From assembly GCF_012275515.1 (NCBI RefSeq), contig NZ_JAAZQL010000003.1, forward strand, positions 192,833 to 256,832: a DNA stretch of 64,000 nucleotides, written 5' to 3'. The stretch's first letter is position 1; each line of letters starts with the position of its first letter. Shown piece by piece: positions 9,523 through 17,752 of this stretch. Source of the stretch: Novosphingobium sp. SG707 (GTDB taxonomy: Bacteria; Pseudomonadota; Alphaproteobacteria; Sphingomonadales; Sphingomonadaceae). The translations under genes were made by a program, and so were the position numbers. The notes beneath the pieces are model-generated. The model ran no database searches. It saw only the letters and a program-made list of their open reading frames with translations, and had not been told where the DNA came from.

Positions 9523-9551
9523 GCTTCTGCGCTGCCAGAGTTCAGAGCAAA

Positions 9552-9568
9552 TTGCAACTCACTCGCAA
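9552..9568 (-). promoter_or_regulatory. Candidate Fur-family operator upstream of feoAB
   Basis: Read on the minus strand the site is TTGCGAGTGAGTTGCAA: half-sites TTGCGA and TTGCAA in inverted orientation with a 5-bp centre. An overlapping GCAAATTGC (9547-9555) extends the symmetry. Spacing to the feoA start fits an iron-responsive repressor site. Fur/Mur/Irr assignment is inference. Confidence 0.6.
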
Positions 9569-9642
9569 TAACTGGATAAGATTTATGATGCGCCGGGGGA
9601 ACGGGCCGGTGCCGGGCGTGACACGGATGTGTCACGCCACCA

Positions 9643-10308
9643 TCAAAGACTCGCCGGATAACGCAAGCGGCCGAGCAGCCGAACCGGACTGAAATGCATC
9701 GCGTCGCGGCGCAGCAATTGGCCCTTGATCTTCTCAAAGCGCATCACCCCCTCGATGCGGCGGTCGAGGAAGGCCAGTGTCTCAGCCTTGCCCTCGCTCT
9801 CATCATTGGCGAAAACCGCCAATGTCGCCGCATAGATGCCTGCCAGCGTGACGCGCTTGGTGTAATGATTGAAATCAACCGCCGTATCGCCCGCCAGACG
9901 CCACATCGCATCCGCGCTCTGCCAGCCCAGCCGGACCGAGGCGGCCAGATTACGCGGCCGCGCCATGATCGCCTGAGCGCGGCGCAAGGATTCCTCCGCT
10001 CCGTCCAGCGCCGAGAGGCGAAAGCGCACCAGCCGCGAAATCCGCTCGCGAATCGGCAATTTGGCCAGCTCTGCCGCAGGCAGCGCCTCGGCCATCGCCA
10101 GATCGATCGAGGCGACCCATGCCGAGATCATCGCCATCGCGCCCTCATTAAAGGCGTAAAGCGCGACATCCTCCGACACGCCCTTTTCCATCGCCGCGGC
10201 GCGCACCGCCTCCTCGCCCCAGCCGTCGAACACCGCCGCCCGCGCCACGGCGGGCGCCAGCAACACGCGCAATTCGTCGAGCGAGAGATTATCGGCCTGC
10301 ATCATCAT
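9643..10308 (-). CDS. COQ9 family protein (ubiquinone biosynthesis)
   Basis: A 221-residue helical protein of the COQ9/RpsU-associated family. The fold starts like a TetR domain (GWGEEAVRAAAMEKGVSEDVAL) and the conserved COQ9 core includes SADAMWRLAGDTAVDFNHYTKRVTLAGIY. COQ9 binds lipids and helps the COQ7 hydroxylation step in ubiquinone synthesis in mitochondria; the bacterial role is inferred. It follows the ankyrin gene by 11 nt on the same strand, so the two are probably co-transcribed. Confidence 0.88.
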   Translation of the reverse strand: MMMQADNLSLDELRVLLAPAVARAAVFDGWGEEAVRAAAMEKGVSEDVALYAFNEGAMAMISAWVASIDLAMAEALPAAELAKLPIRERISRLVRFRLSALDGAEESLRRAQAIMARPRNLAASVRLGWQSADAMWRLAGDTAVDFNHYTKRVTLAGIYAATLAVFANDESEGKAETLAFLDRRIEGVMRFEKIKGQLLRRDAMHFSPVRLLGRLRYPASL

Positions 10309-10319
10309 GCGCTCCTGCG

Positions 10320-10940
10320 TCAGAACGAAGGCCCATAGGTGCGGGCCTTGTTGTCAGTCTTCTTGGCGTTGGTGTTGATCTCTTCGATCAGATTGTCGTT
10401 GCGTTCCAGCTTGGCATAGTCGCGCGCGCTGCGGCCCGAACTGTCGGCGCGGTCGGGGCTGGCCCCGGCCTTGAGCAACACGCGCATCATCGCGATATCG
10501 CGGCGATGCACCGCCGAAATCAGCGGGGTTTCGCCGGTCGAATTGGGTTCATCCACCCGCGCCCCGCCCGTGATCAGCAATTCCATCCCTTCGACAAAGC
10601 CGAGATTGGCCGCCACCACCAGCGGGGTCTGGCCCTTGGCATCGCGGATGTTGGGATCGGCCCCCTTGCCCAGCAGAAAGCTGATCCATGTTGTATCACG
10701 CCTGGCGGTAACGATATGCAGCGCGGTTTCGCCGGTGGAAACATCGCGCGTGTTGATGATCGTCGTGCCCGGTTCGGCCAGAGCGTCGGTGACCTCCTGC
10801 CCTTCCTTCTTCTTCACGCTTTCGAGGAATTTATAGCTTTTCGAAAACTGGGCCTGCGCCGGGCCCGGCATGGCAACGCCCACGGCCAACGCGGCAAACA
10901 GCGCCACGCGCAGTTTGCGCAGATATGTGCCAGAGATCAC
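10320..10940 (-). CDS. Secreted ankyrin-repeat protein
   Basis: A 206-residue protein with a signal peptide (LRVALFAALAVGV, cleavage near AQA) and about four ankyrin repeats, recognisable as G-E-T-A-L-H, G-Q-T-P-L-V, G-E-T-P-L-I and the weaker S-G-R-S-A-R. The start is a GTG at 10940 with GGAGG 7 nt upstream; no ATG precedes the signal peptide, so GTG is favoured. It should mediate protein-protein contacts in the periplasm, with an unknown partner. It is divergent from the sco gene and precedes coq9. Confidence 0.85.
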   Translation of the reverse strand: MISGTYLRKLRVALFAALAVGVAMPGPAQAQFSKSYKFLESVKKKEGQEVTDALAEPGTTIINTRDVSTGETALHIVTARRDTTWISFLLGKGADPNIRDAKGQTPLVVAANLGFVEGMELLITGGARVDEPNSTGETPLISAVHRRDIAMMRVLLKAGASPDRADSSGRSARDYAKLERNDNLIEEINTNAKKTDNKARTYGPSF

Positions 10941-11024
10941 TTCACTTCCTCCATAGCCGAACGCGCCGCCCTTAAACCCTCATGGGCGCATCATCGCACC
11001 TTGCGCAAGGGCCTTTAGCAGAGC

Positions 11025-11636
11025 ATGAACAGCCGCGCCATGATCAAGCCCTTTCGTCCACCCCTGATCGCGCTGCTTGCCGGCGCGCTGTTGCTGTCGG
11101 GTTGCAAATCCGCGCCCTCTCCTGCCGATCCGCCGCTGGCGGGGGCCGCCATCGGCGGTCCCTTCACGCTGGTGGACAAGGACGGCAAGACTGTCCAATG
11201 GTCCGATTTCAAGGGCTTCTACCGGATCGTCTATTTCGGCTACACGTTCTGCCCCGATGCCTGCCCCACCGATGTGGCGGTGGCGATGCGCGGGCTGGAC
11301 GCCTTTGCCAAGGCCCACCCCAAAGAGGCCGACCGCATCCGCCCGATCTTCATCTCCATCGACCCGGCGCGCGATACGCCCAAGGTGGTGGGCGAATTTG
11401 CCGCCGCCTTCTCGCCGCGCCTGATCGGGCTGACCGGAACGCCCGCGCAGGTGGATCAGGCGGCCAAGGCCTTTGCCGCCTATTATGCACGCGGCAAGGA
11501 AACCTCGGGCGGCTATCTGATGGATCACAGCCGCATCGCCTATCTGATGGGGCCGGATGGCCAGCCCATCTCGATGCTGCCTGTCGACAAAGGCCCGCAG
11601 GCCGTGGCGGAGGATCTTGCAACATGGGTGAAATGA
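11025..11636 (+). CDS. SCO1/SenC/PrrC family copper chaperone lipoprotein
   Basis: A 203-residue thioredoxin-fold protein with a lipoprotein signal (lipobox LLSGC, Cys27). Copper ligands are Cys76 and Cys80 of the CPDAC motif and the downstream His near 168 in MDHSR. The family delivers copper or maintains thiols during assembly of the CuA centre of cytochrome c oxidase. A second in-frame ATG lies at 11040. The 3' end overlaps the YcgN-like gene by 13 nt, so the two are coupled. Confidence 0.92.
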   Translation: MNSRAMIKPFRPPLIALLAGALLLSGCKSAPSPADPPLAGAAIGGPFTLVDKDGKTVQWSDFKGFYRIVYFGYTFCPDACPTDVAVAMRGLDAFAKAHPKEADRIRPIFISIDPARDTPKVVGEFAAAFSPRLIGLTGTPAQVDQAAKAFAAYYARGKETSGGYLMDHSRIAYLMGPDGQPISMLPVDKGPQAVAEDLATWVK

Positions 11637-12100
11637 GGGACCGCTTCTGGGAACTCCAGCTCCACCGCCTGAGCAAGGCGGAATGGGAAGCGCTGTGCGA
11701 TGGCTGCGGCCAGTGCTGTCTGCACAAGGTCGAGGATGAGGACAGCGGCGAGATCTTCATGACCAATGTGGCCTGCAAACTGCTCGACCTGCGCACGGGC
11801 CAATGCAGCGATTACAAGAACCGTCGCGCCCATGTGCCCGATTGCATCCGCCTGACGCCCAAAAGCGTGCGGCAATTGGGCTGGCTGCCCGAAACCTGCG
11901 CCTATCGCCGCCGGGCCGAGGATCGGCCGCTGCCCGAATGGCATTACCTGCTGACCGGCGACCGGCAGAGCGTCCATGACGCCAAGGCCAGCGTCGCGGG
12001 TCGTGCGATCAGCGAAACAGTGGCCGGGCCGCTGCACCATCACATCATCTGGCCCGAGGGCATGGTGCCGATGGAGATCCTCGAAGAGGACGAGGATTGA
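11624..12100 (+). CDS. YcgN-like cysteine cluster protein (UPF0260)
   Basis: A 158-residue protein with the family Cys pattern: CDGCGQCCLHK near residues 25-35, then single Cys residues at VACKLLD, GQCSDY, PDCIRL and ETCAYR. These may bind zinc or an Fe-S centre; function is unknown. The start at 11624 lies inside the sco 3' end, with a second ATG at 11633. The frame stays open far upstream through sco, but that part is out-of-frame shadow. It ends TGATG, sharing a base with the next start. Confidence 0.85.
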   Translation: MGEMRDRFWELQLHRLSKAEWEALCDGCGQCCLHKVEDEDSGEIFMTNVACKLLDLRTGQCSDYKNRRAHVPDCIRLTPKSVRQLGWLPETCAYRRRAEDRPLPEWHYLLTGDRQSVHDAKASVAGRAISETVAGPLHHHIIWPEGMVPMEILEEDED

Positions 12101-12831
12101 TGCTCGACTGGCTGCGTCGCAGTCAGCGGGAGGAGGAGAGTCCCTCGATTACCCTTAATGGTGTGCGTGTGCCGATCGCCATCCGCCGCCTGCCGCAATC
12201 GCGCCGCATGACCATGCGCCTTGCCCCCGATGGCAGCGAGGTGCGGATCGCCATGCCCAAATGGGGCCGGACCCAGGATGCGCTGGATTTCGCCAATCTG
12301 CGGGCCGACTGGCTGGCCGCGCAACTGGCGCGCCATAGCCCCAAGGTGGAGCTGGCGCCGGGCGGGGTGATCCTGTTTGCCGGGGTGCCGCATCGCATCG
12401 CCCACAGCCCCGGTTCCGCCCGCCGCGTGGTGTGCGAAGGGGGCGTGATCCACATGGGCGGCGCACTCGATTCGCTCGCACCCCGTCTCACCCGCTGGAT
12501 GCAGGCGCAGGCGCGCGAACATTTTGTTCAGGATCTGGCCTTTTATTGCGCTCGCGCCGGGGTGCCCGTGCCCCCGCTGGCGCTCTCGGGCGCGCAGGCG
12601 CGGTGGGGCAGCTGTTCGGCCCGGGGCAGCGTGCGGCTCAACTGGCGTCTGATGATGGCCCCCGATTCGGTGCGCCGCGCGGTGGTTGCCCATGAGGTCA
12701 CGCATCTGGTCCATTTCAACCATTCGCCCGCCTTCCACGCCCTGCTTGCCCAATTGTTTGAAGGCAGTATCGAGGAAACCAACCGCTGGCTCAAACGCCA
12801 TGGGCGCTCGCTCTATACGCCGCTTGGCTGA
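12100..12831 (+). CDS. M48-like metallopeptidase (YgjP/DUF45 family)
   Basis: A 243-residue cytosolic protein. The zinc motif H-E-V-T-H is near residues 198-202 followed by N-H-S-P-A-F-H, the typical YgjP/WLM arrangement. QARWGSCSARGSVRLNWRL upstream is the other family signature. These predicted zincins have no settled substrate. The ATG at 12100 overlaps the stop of the preceding gene by 1 nt; a TTG one codon upstream is less likely. Codon usage matches its neighbours. Confidence 0.87.
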   Translation: MLDWLRRSQREEESPSITLNGVRVPIAIRRLPQSRRMTMRLAPDGSEVRIAMPKWGRTQDALDFANLRADWLAAQLARHSPKVELAPGGVILFAGVPHRIAHSPGSARRVVCEGGVIHMGGALDSLAPRLTRWMQAQAREHFVQDLAFYCARAGVPVPPLALSGAQARWGSCSARGSVRLNWRLMMAPDSVRRAVVAHEVTHLVHFNHSPAFHALLAQLFEGSIEETNRWLKRHGRSLYTPLG

Positions 12832-12885
12832 TCCGGGCGCATAGTGCTGGCGTAAGGCGCGATTCATCCCTATTTGCGTGGCGTG

Positions 12886-13350
12886 ATGGTTTTCAAACGC
12901 AAGAATTCGATGTGGGCCGATGTGTCCCCCACGGGCGCCGTGTCCGATTTCGTCTCGGTGTGGCGCTCGTCGGGGCGTAACCGGTGGCGCTTTGTGCTGG
13001 CCGCGCTGGTGGCCAGCGGATCGGTTCTCTCGCTCATCATCCGCGAAGAGCATCGGGCACCGCCGCGCCTGCCTTCGATCACCTATATCAACAGCTGGCG
13101 CGCCGACCGCAGCGACGATGAAATCAAGGCCAGCAACCTGGCCTTCCAGAAGATCAAGGAACAGCGCCTGCGCGAACAGGCCGAGGCCGAGGAAGAGACG
13201 AAAAAGCTCTACCGCACGCTGGGCCGGATTTCGGGCATGGACGTCGACAAGATCGAGCGTGATGCCGCAGCCCAGCGCGCCGCAGAGGCCAAGGCCGCCG
13301 CGGCCGAGGCCGAACACGCCAAGGCCGTGCAGGCCGCCGCCGCCAAATAA
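12886..13350 (+). CDS. Uncharacterised single-pass membrane protein with coiled-coil tail
   Basis: I do not recognise this 154-residue protein. It has a basic N-terminus, one transmembrane helix (FVLAALVASGSVLSLII, about residues 37-53), then a conserved-looking TYINSWRADRSDDEI patch and a long charged helix rich in E, K, R and A likely to form a coiled coil. The N-in topology would place the coiled coil in the periplasm. The ATG at 12886 is preferred over the upstream TTG at 12874 and GTG at 12883. Its TAA overlaps the ribD ATG by 1 nt, placing it in the ribDE transcription unit. Confidence 0.75.
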   Translation: MVFKRKNSMWADVSPTGAVSDFVSVWRSSGRNRWRFVLAALVASGSVLSLIIREEHRAPPRLPSITYINSWRADRSDDEIKASNLAFQKIKEQRLREQAEAEEETKKLYRTLGRISGMDVDKIERDAAAQRAAEAKAAAAEAEHAKAVQAAAAK

Positions 13351-14339
13351 TGGTCGATAGCGCCGATCTGCGCTGGCTGGCCGCCGCCGCAAGGCTTTCC
13401 GCGCGGGCGCGGCCTTTGTCACGGCCCAATCCGGGCGTGGGCGCGATTATTGTGCGCGATGGCGTGGTCGTGTCGCGCGGCTGGACGCAAGGCGGCGGGC
13501 GGCCCCATGCCGAAGCGGTGGCGCTGAGCGGCGTCGATGCGCGCGGGGCCACGATGTATGTCAGCCTCGAACCCTGCGCCCATGTTTCGGCGCGCGGCCC
13601 AGCCTGCGCCGATCTGGTGGCGGCATCGGGGCTGGCGCGGGTGGTGATCGGCTGCGGCGACCCCGATCCACGCACGGCGGGCGCAGGCATCGCGCGGATC
13701 CGCAGCGCGGGCATCGCCGTCGAACAGGTCGATTGTCCCGCCTCGCGCGCCTCGCTGGCCGGTTATCTGGCCCAGCGGACATTGGGGCGGCCGCATGTGA
13801 CGCTCAAACTGGCCATGTCGCTCGACGGCTGCATCGCGCGGGCCGATGGCGAGAGCCAGTGGATCACTGGGCCCGAGGCGCGTGCTCATACCCATGCCAT
13901 GCGCGCGCAATCGGACGCGATTCTGGTGGGTGGCGGAACATTGCGGGCGGACAATCCCCGCCTCGACGTGCGCCTGCCGGGGCTGGAGGCGCAAAGCCCG
14001 CGCAGGCTGGTGCTGACGCATGGCGCGGCGCCGGATGGCTGGCAGGCGATCCCCTCGCCAGCAGCCATCCATGGGCTGCGCGATGATCTCTACCTCTTTG
14101 TCGAGGGCGGCGCGGGGGCGGCATCGGCCTTCCTGCGCGCCGGGCTGGTGGATCGCCTGCTGCTCTATCGCGCGCCCATCCTGATCGGCGGCGGCAGGCA
14201 GGGCGTGGGCGATTATGGCCTTTCCGCTCTGGCGCAGGCGCATGACCGCTGGCACAAGACCGATCAACGCCAGCTTGGCAAGGACACGCTGGAAATCTAT
14301 GAGGCAAACCCATGTTTACCGGCATTGTCACCGCTTTAG
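13350..14339 (+). CDS. ribD: RibD, bifunctional pyrimidine deaminase/reductase of riboflavin synthesis
   Basis: A 329-residue enzyme with an N-terminal cytidine-deaminase-like domain: zinc ligands from H-A-E near residue 53 and P-C-x8-C near 72. The C-terminal reductase domain starts at HVTLKLAMSLDGCIA. It catalyses the second and third steps after GTP cyclohydrolase II, deamination and then NADPH reduction of the ribosyl side chain. Here the second Cys motif reads PCAHVSARGPAC, slightly diverged from the usual SHFGRTPPC spelling. Its 3' end overlaps ribE by 28 nt. Confidence 0.93.
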   Translation: MVDSADLRWLAAAARLSARARPLSRPNPGVGAIIVRDGVVVSRGWTQGGGRPHAEAVALSGVDARGATMYVSLEPCAHVSARGPACADLVAASGLARVVIGCGDPDPRTAGAGIARIRSAGIAVEQVDCPASRASLAGYLAQRTLGRPHVTLKLAMSLDGCIARADGESQWITGPEARAHTHAMRAQSDAILVGGGTLRADNPRLDVRLPGLEAQSPRRLVLTHGAAPDGWQAIPSPAAIHGLRDDLYLFVEGGAGAASAFLRAGLVDRLLLYRAPILIGGGRQGVGDYGLSALAQAHDRWHKTDQRQLGKDTLEIYEANPCLPALSPL

Positions 14340-14929
14340 GCACTATCGTAGAGGCCACCGGGCAGGATCACGTCCACGCCCGCATCGCCGCCCCCTTTGA
14401 CCCCGAAGGCATCGCCATCGGCGCCTCCATCGCCTGCTCGGGCGTCTGCCTGACCGTGGTGGACAAGGGGGGAGTCGCGGGCGATTCGTGGTTCGCCGTC
14501 GATATTTCGGGCGAAACCACCAGCCGCACCGTCGCGGGCCGCTGGGTACAAGGCACGACGCTCAATCTCGAACCGGCGCTCAAGCTGGGCGATGAACTGG
14601 GCGGGCATATCGTGACCGGCCATGTCGATGGCGTGGGATCGGTGGTCAGCATCAGCACCGTTGGCGATTCGATCCGCGTGATCATTGCCGCACCCGCAGA
14701 CCTTGCACCCTATATCGCGGAAAAAGGCTCGATCACCGTCGATGGCATCTCGCTGACGGTCAATGACATCGCCGATCAGGCCGATGGCACCTGCCACTTT
14801 GCGCTCAACATCATCCCCCATACCGCCAAGGTCACCACCGCCGGGCAGTGGGCCGAGGGCGCTTCGGTCAATCTGGAGATTGACGTGCTGGCACGGTATC
14901 TGAAGCGGATGCAGGCGTTGAAGGGGTGA
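14312..14929 (+). CDS. ribE: RibE, riboflavin synthase alpha chain
   Basis: A 205-residue enzyme of two lumazine-binding repeats. The first starts MFTGIVTALGTI and contains CSGVCLTV; the second contains HIVTGHVDGVGSV and SITVDGISLTVND. It converts two molecules of 6,7-dimethyl-8-ribityllumazine into riboflavin plus the pyrimidine precursor. It is coupled to ribD through a 28-nt overlap. ribBA and ribH are not adjacent. A repeat element follows before the convergent aminotransferase gene. Confidence 0.95.
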   Translation: MFTGIVTALGTIVEATGQDHVHARIAAPFDPEGIAIGASIACSGVCLTVVDKGGVAGDSWFAVDISGETTSRTVAGRWVQGTTLNLEPALKLGDELGGHIVTGHVDGVGSVVSISTVGDSIRVIIAAPADLAPYIAEKGSITVDGISLTVNDIADQADGTCHFALNIIPHTAKVTTAGQWAEGASVNLEIDVLARYLKRMQALKG

Positions 14930-14946
14930 GGTTGTAAGGGAAGATA

Positions 14947-15164
14947 GATGCGAGGGACTCGTCCCTCGCGCTCCCGTTACTGTCTTTGTTGCGCAAAAGG
15001 TTCGACGTTTTGTGTCGGACGCGGCGTTGGAATGTTAAAGCCTGCGGCGCCACTCCCCGCGCCGTAGGCTTTTTACAAACCAAAAGGGCGCCCCGTTTTC
15101 CAACGAAGCGCCCTTCCAGTAACGGGATTGCAAAGGGACCAAGTCCCTTTGCCCGCCGGAGGCA
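14947..15164 (+). repeat. Composite palindromic intergenic element, copy A
   Basis: Located between the convergent ribE and aminotransferase genes. The left hairpin is a variant, GCGAGGGAC-TC-GTCCCTCGC (14950-14969), followed by CTCCCGTTACTGTC. The spacer carries GTGTCGGACGCGGCGTT. The central hairpin AAAGCCTGCGGCGC/GCGCCGTAGGCTTTT spans 15037-15073. An extra hairpin AAGGGCGC/GCGCCCTT follows. The right hairpin CAAAGGGAC/GTCCCTTTG ends in GCCCGCCGGAGGCA. Confidence 0.85.
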
Positions 15165-15185
15165 TCAAACCTCCGAAATCCCAAA

Positions 15186-16364
15186 TCAAGCCGTAACGTC
15201 AGCTACCGCCGCGATGAACTTGTCGATGTTGCCCATCGTCAGACCCGCCACGTTGATACGGCCCGAACCGGCCATATAGACGCCATGCTTTTCGCGCATG
15301 GCCAGAACCTGATCGCCGGTCAGCGGAACGATCGAGAAGAGGCCGTTCTGCGTGCCGAAAGGCGCGAAATCGACCGAGCCCTGAACGCCTGCGCTGCCCA
15401 GCTTGGCGCGCACTTCATTCATGCGCGCGCGCATGACGTCGAGTTCGTTGAGCCACGAAGCGGTCAGGCCCGCATCCGACAGGATCAGGCGAACCACTGC
15501 GCCGCCGTGATCGGGCGGCATCGACCATGCGGCGCGGGCCAGCGTGGCGCCGTTCGACAGCACGATGTTCACCGCATCGGCATTCTGCGCCAGCACATAG
15601 AGCGCGCCCACGCGGTCGCGGTAGTAACCGAAGTTCTTGTCGCAGCTATAGGCGATCAGCGCTTCGGGCACTTCGGCCAGAACGCGGCGGATGCCATAGG
15701 CGTCTTCTTCCATACCCTGACCCAGGCCCTGATAGGCAAGGTCGAGGATCGGCAGGATGCCCTTGGCCTTGATCAGGCCCGCGATTTCGTCCCATTCGGC
15801 GTTGGTGTAATCAATGCCGGTCGGGTTGTGACAGCAGCCGTGCAGCATGATGGCGTCGGTGGCCTGCGCCCCGGCAATCGCTTCGCGCAGAGCATCCATA
15901 TCGGCAACGCCAGCCTTGGTGGCGTGGTTGAAACCCTTGATTTCCACGCCGACGTCAGCGGCGATCTGGGCATGGTTGGGCCAGCTGGGCGTGCCCATCA
16001 GGATGCGGGTAACGCCCGCCTTCTTGGCCAGAGCCACGGCCAGACGCACCGCGCCCGTGCCGCCCGGAGCCTGCATACCATCAATGCGGCCGTCCATGGT
16101 GGGGTTTGCGGCGCCAAACACATAGGGCATCAGCGCATGGACAAAGCCCATATCGCCTTCGGGCCCAAGGTAGGCTTTGGAATCCTGCGTATCGAGCAGC
16201 AGCTTTTCAGCCGCCTTCACCGATTCGAACACGGGCGTGGCCCCCGTATCGGTGCGATAGACACCCACGCCGAGGTCAATCTTGTCCTCGCGGGGGTCCG
16301 CATTGTGGAGCTTGATCAGCGCCAGAAGCGCGTCGGCGGGCTGTTGCTTGAGGTTGTTGAGCAT
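15186..16364 (-). CDS. Aspartate/aromatic amino acid aminotransferase (class I, PLP)
   Basis: A 392-residue fold-type I aminotransferase of the AspC/TyrB branch. Recognisable are YLGPEGDMGFV near residue 68, HGCCHNPTGIDYT near 180 and the PLP lysine in SCDKNFGYYRDRVGAL. It interconverts aspartate or aromatic amino acids with 2-oxoglutarate; specificity cannot be read from the sequence. I use the ATG at 16364 (MLNNLKQQPADALLAL, the usual start of the family); the frame's upstream part is proline/glycine-rich non-family sequence. It converges with ribE across repeat copy A. Confidence 0.92.
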   Translation of the reverse strand: MLNNLKQQPADALLALIKLHNADPREDKIDLGVGVYRTDTGATPVFESVKAAEKLLLDTQDSKAYLGPEGDMGFVHALMPYVFGAANPTMDGRIDGMQAPGGTGAVRLAVALAKKAGVTRILMGTPSWPNHAQIAADVGVEIKGFNHATKAGVADMDALREAIAGAQATDAIMLHGCCHNPTGIDYTNAEWDEIAGLIKAKGILPILDLAYQGLGQGMEEDAYGIRRVLAEVPEALIAYSCDKNFGYYRDRVGALYVLAQNADAVNIVLSNGATLARAAWSMPPDHGGAVVRLILSDAGLTASWLNELDVMRARMNEVRAKLGSAGVQGSVDFAPFGTQNGLFSIVPLTGDQVLAMREKHGVYMAGSGRINVAGLTMGNIDKFIAAVADVTA

Positions 16365-16427
16365 AGTGGCCGCGCCTTTACCCCCACGCGCCGGTGGGGG
16401 CAAGGGCGTATCGCCACGATTCGGCGC

Positions 16428-17174
16428 TTAGAGCGGGTTCCAATTCTGCTTTTTCGAGAACTTCATATAGCCGCCATTGATGCCCAGCCGCAGCCCGACC
16501 CCCATGCGCACCGGAATCAGCACGATATCCCCGCGCCGCACATAGGAAACGTTGAAACCGCCCACCATATAGGCCTGCCCCTCGCCCGCGCCAAAGCGGT
16601 GATAGAGGTCCTCGGTGTTGTGCAGGTTATAGACCAGCATGAAAGTGTCGGCCGCATTGGCCCCGGCATCAAACCCGATCGAGGGCCCCGCCCAATAGGC
16701 CGGACGCTGACCTTCGACGCGGTGATAGAGCGTGCCTGACCCATAGCGCAGGCCAAGGGCAAAGGCCCCGCCCGCCTCTCGCCCGATGATATAGGCATTG
16801 GGTTCGCCCTGCTTTTTCAGAATATCCTGAATGAGCTGAGCCAGCCCCTTGGCCCCCTTGCCGAACACACCTTCTGCCGCTCCGATCAGATCGTCCTGAT
16901 GATAGGTCGTGCCATCGGCCGGGGGCACGGATGTGGCGGACATGGGCGTGGGCTGGGCCGCCGGGGCATAGGGCGCGCCGGTGGCGGGCGGCGCATAGGC
17001 AGGCGCAGGCGGAGAAGAAGCGGGCGCCGAGGTCGCCGGAGCGCCGGGGCGGACCAGATCGGAATCGATCGGCGGATTGCTCTGCGCATGGGCCACCGGC
17101 GCCAGAATCATCATGCTCAGCGCCACCACTGCGCCCATCCTTGCGCCATGGGCAGCCATACGGTTCGGCATCAT
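16428..17174 (-). CDS. EipA/DUF1134 family periplasmic protein
   Basis: A 248-residue protein with a signal peptide (VVALSMMILAPVAHA) and a low-complexity Pro/Ala region. The DUF1134 domain then runs from DDLIGAAEGVFGKGAKGLAQLI to the C-terminus, including GLRYGSGTLYHR and VGLRLGINGGYMKF. Brucella EipA of this family is a periplasmic beta-barrel-like protein needed for envelope integrity; the same role here is inference. Start ATG at 17174 has GAGAGG upstream; a GTG one codon earlier and an ATG one codon later are alternatives. Confidence 0.88.
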   Translation of the reverse strand: MMPNRMAAHGARMGAVVALSMMILAPVAHAQSNPPIDSDLVRPGAPATSAPASSPPAPAYAPPATGAPYAPAAQPTPMSATSVPPADGTTYHQDDLIGAAEGVFGKGAKGLAQLIQDILKKQGEPNAYIIGREAGGAFALGLRYGSGTLYHRVEGQRPAYWAGPSIGFDAGANAADTFMLVYNLHNTEDLYHRFGAGEGQAYMVGGFNVSYVRRGDIVLIPVRMGVGLRLGINGGYMKFSKKQNWNPL

Positions 17175-17398
17175 CACTTCATTCCTCTCATCGCGGCAGG
17201 CCCAAATCTGTCGCCCGCCGGCCTTGTGGACAATCCGGTCCGCCGCTGCGCAAGCCGGCAGGCGGCGGGCCGAGTCGGATATGCGGCAAAACGTGGCCGG
17301 GTTTGCCTTGCTGCAGGCTGAAGCGTTTTTGCGCCAGCGGCAATGGGCAGGCGCAGGCGGCGTTTCCCCAGCGAATAAAAAGAAATCATTCTACCCCC

Positions 17399-17427
17399 TT
17401 GCCGGTTCGAAATACCCCCGCTATAGG
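17399..17427 (+). promoter_or_regulatory. Sigma-70-type promoter of tRNA-Ser
   Basis: TTGCCG (-35) and TATAGG (-10) are separated by exactly 17 nt, and the -10 ends 21 nt before the tRNA 5' end. A-rich sequence precedes the -35. Confidence 0.7.
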
Positions 17428-17448
17428 CCGCCTTCGCCGCTGCGATCC

Positions 17449-17540
17449 GGAGACGTGGGTGAGTGGCTGAAACCAGCGGTTTGCTAAACCGTCGTGCCCT
17501 TAAGGGGGCACCCCGGGTTCGAATCCCGGCGTCTCCGCCA
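17449..17540 (+). tRNA. tRNA-Ser(GCU)
   Basis: A class II tRNA of 92 nt including an encoded CCA. The acceptor stem pairs GGAGACG (17449-17455) with CGTCTCC (17530-17536), followed by discriminator G and CCA. The anticodon loop TTGCTAA has anticodon GCT, decoding AGC/AGU. A long variable arm (TGCCC TTAA GGGGGCA) and the TTCGAAT T-loop are clear. Confidence 0.97.
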
Positions 17541-17722
17541 CCATGGCCCGATCATCGGGCGCCGGAAATCCGGCTTGGGTGGCGCCGCTTCTCTGACAAT
17601 CCGATTTTCGATCCTGCGCAGGGCTTGGCCTTGTCCGGCAAAGGCGCGTGGAAAGCGTAATCGCTCACAGCGCCCAACGGATCATGCCCGTTCATTATCG
17701 GGACGCTGAATATGGGGATGCG

Positions 17723-17746
17723 ACAGGCCGGGCTTCCCCGGCCTGT
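17723..17746. terminator. Hairpin between tRNA-Ser and the convergent nadB
   Basis: ACAGGCCGGG pairs with CCCGGCCTGT around a CTTC loop. It lies 6 nt from the nadB stop and is followed on the plus strand by TTCGCTTTA. It probably ends transcription from both sides. Confidence 0.7.
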
Positions 17747-17752
17747 TTCGCT

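Noticed and set aside
10982..12100. A single 372-codon gene covering sco and the YcgN-like gene
   Set aside because: The first two thirds are out of frame with the clear SCO protein; only the part from 11624 resembles a real family.
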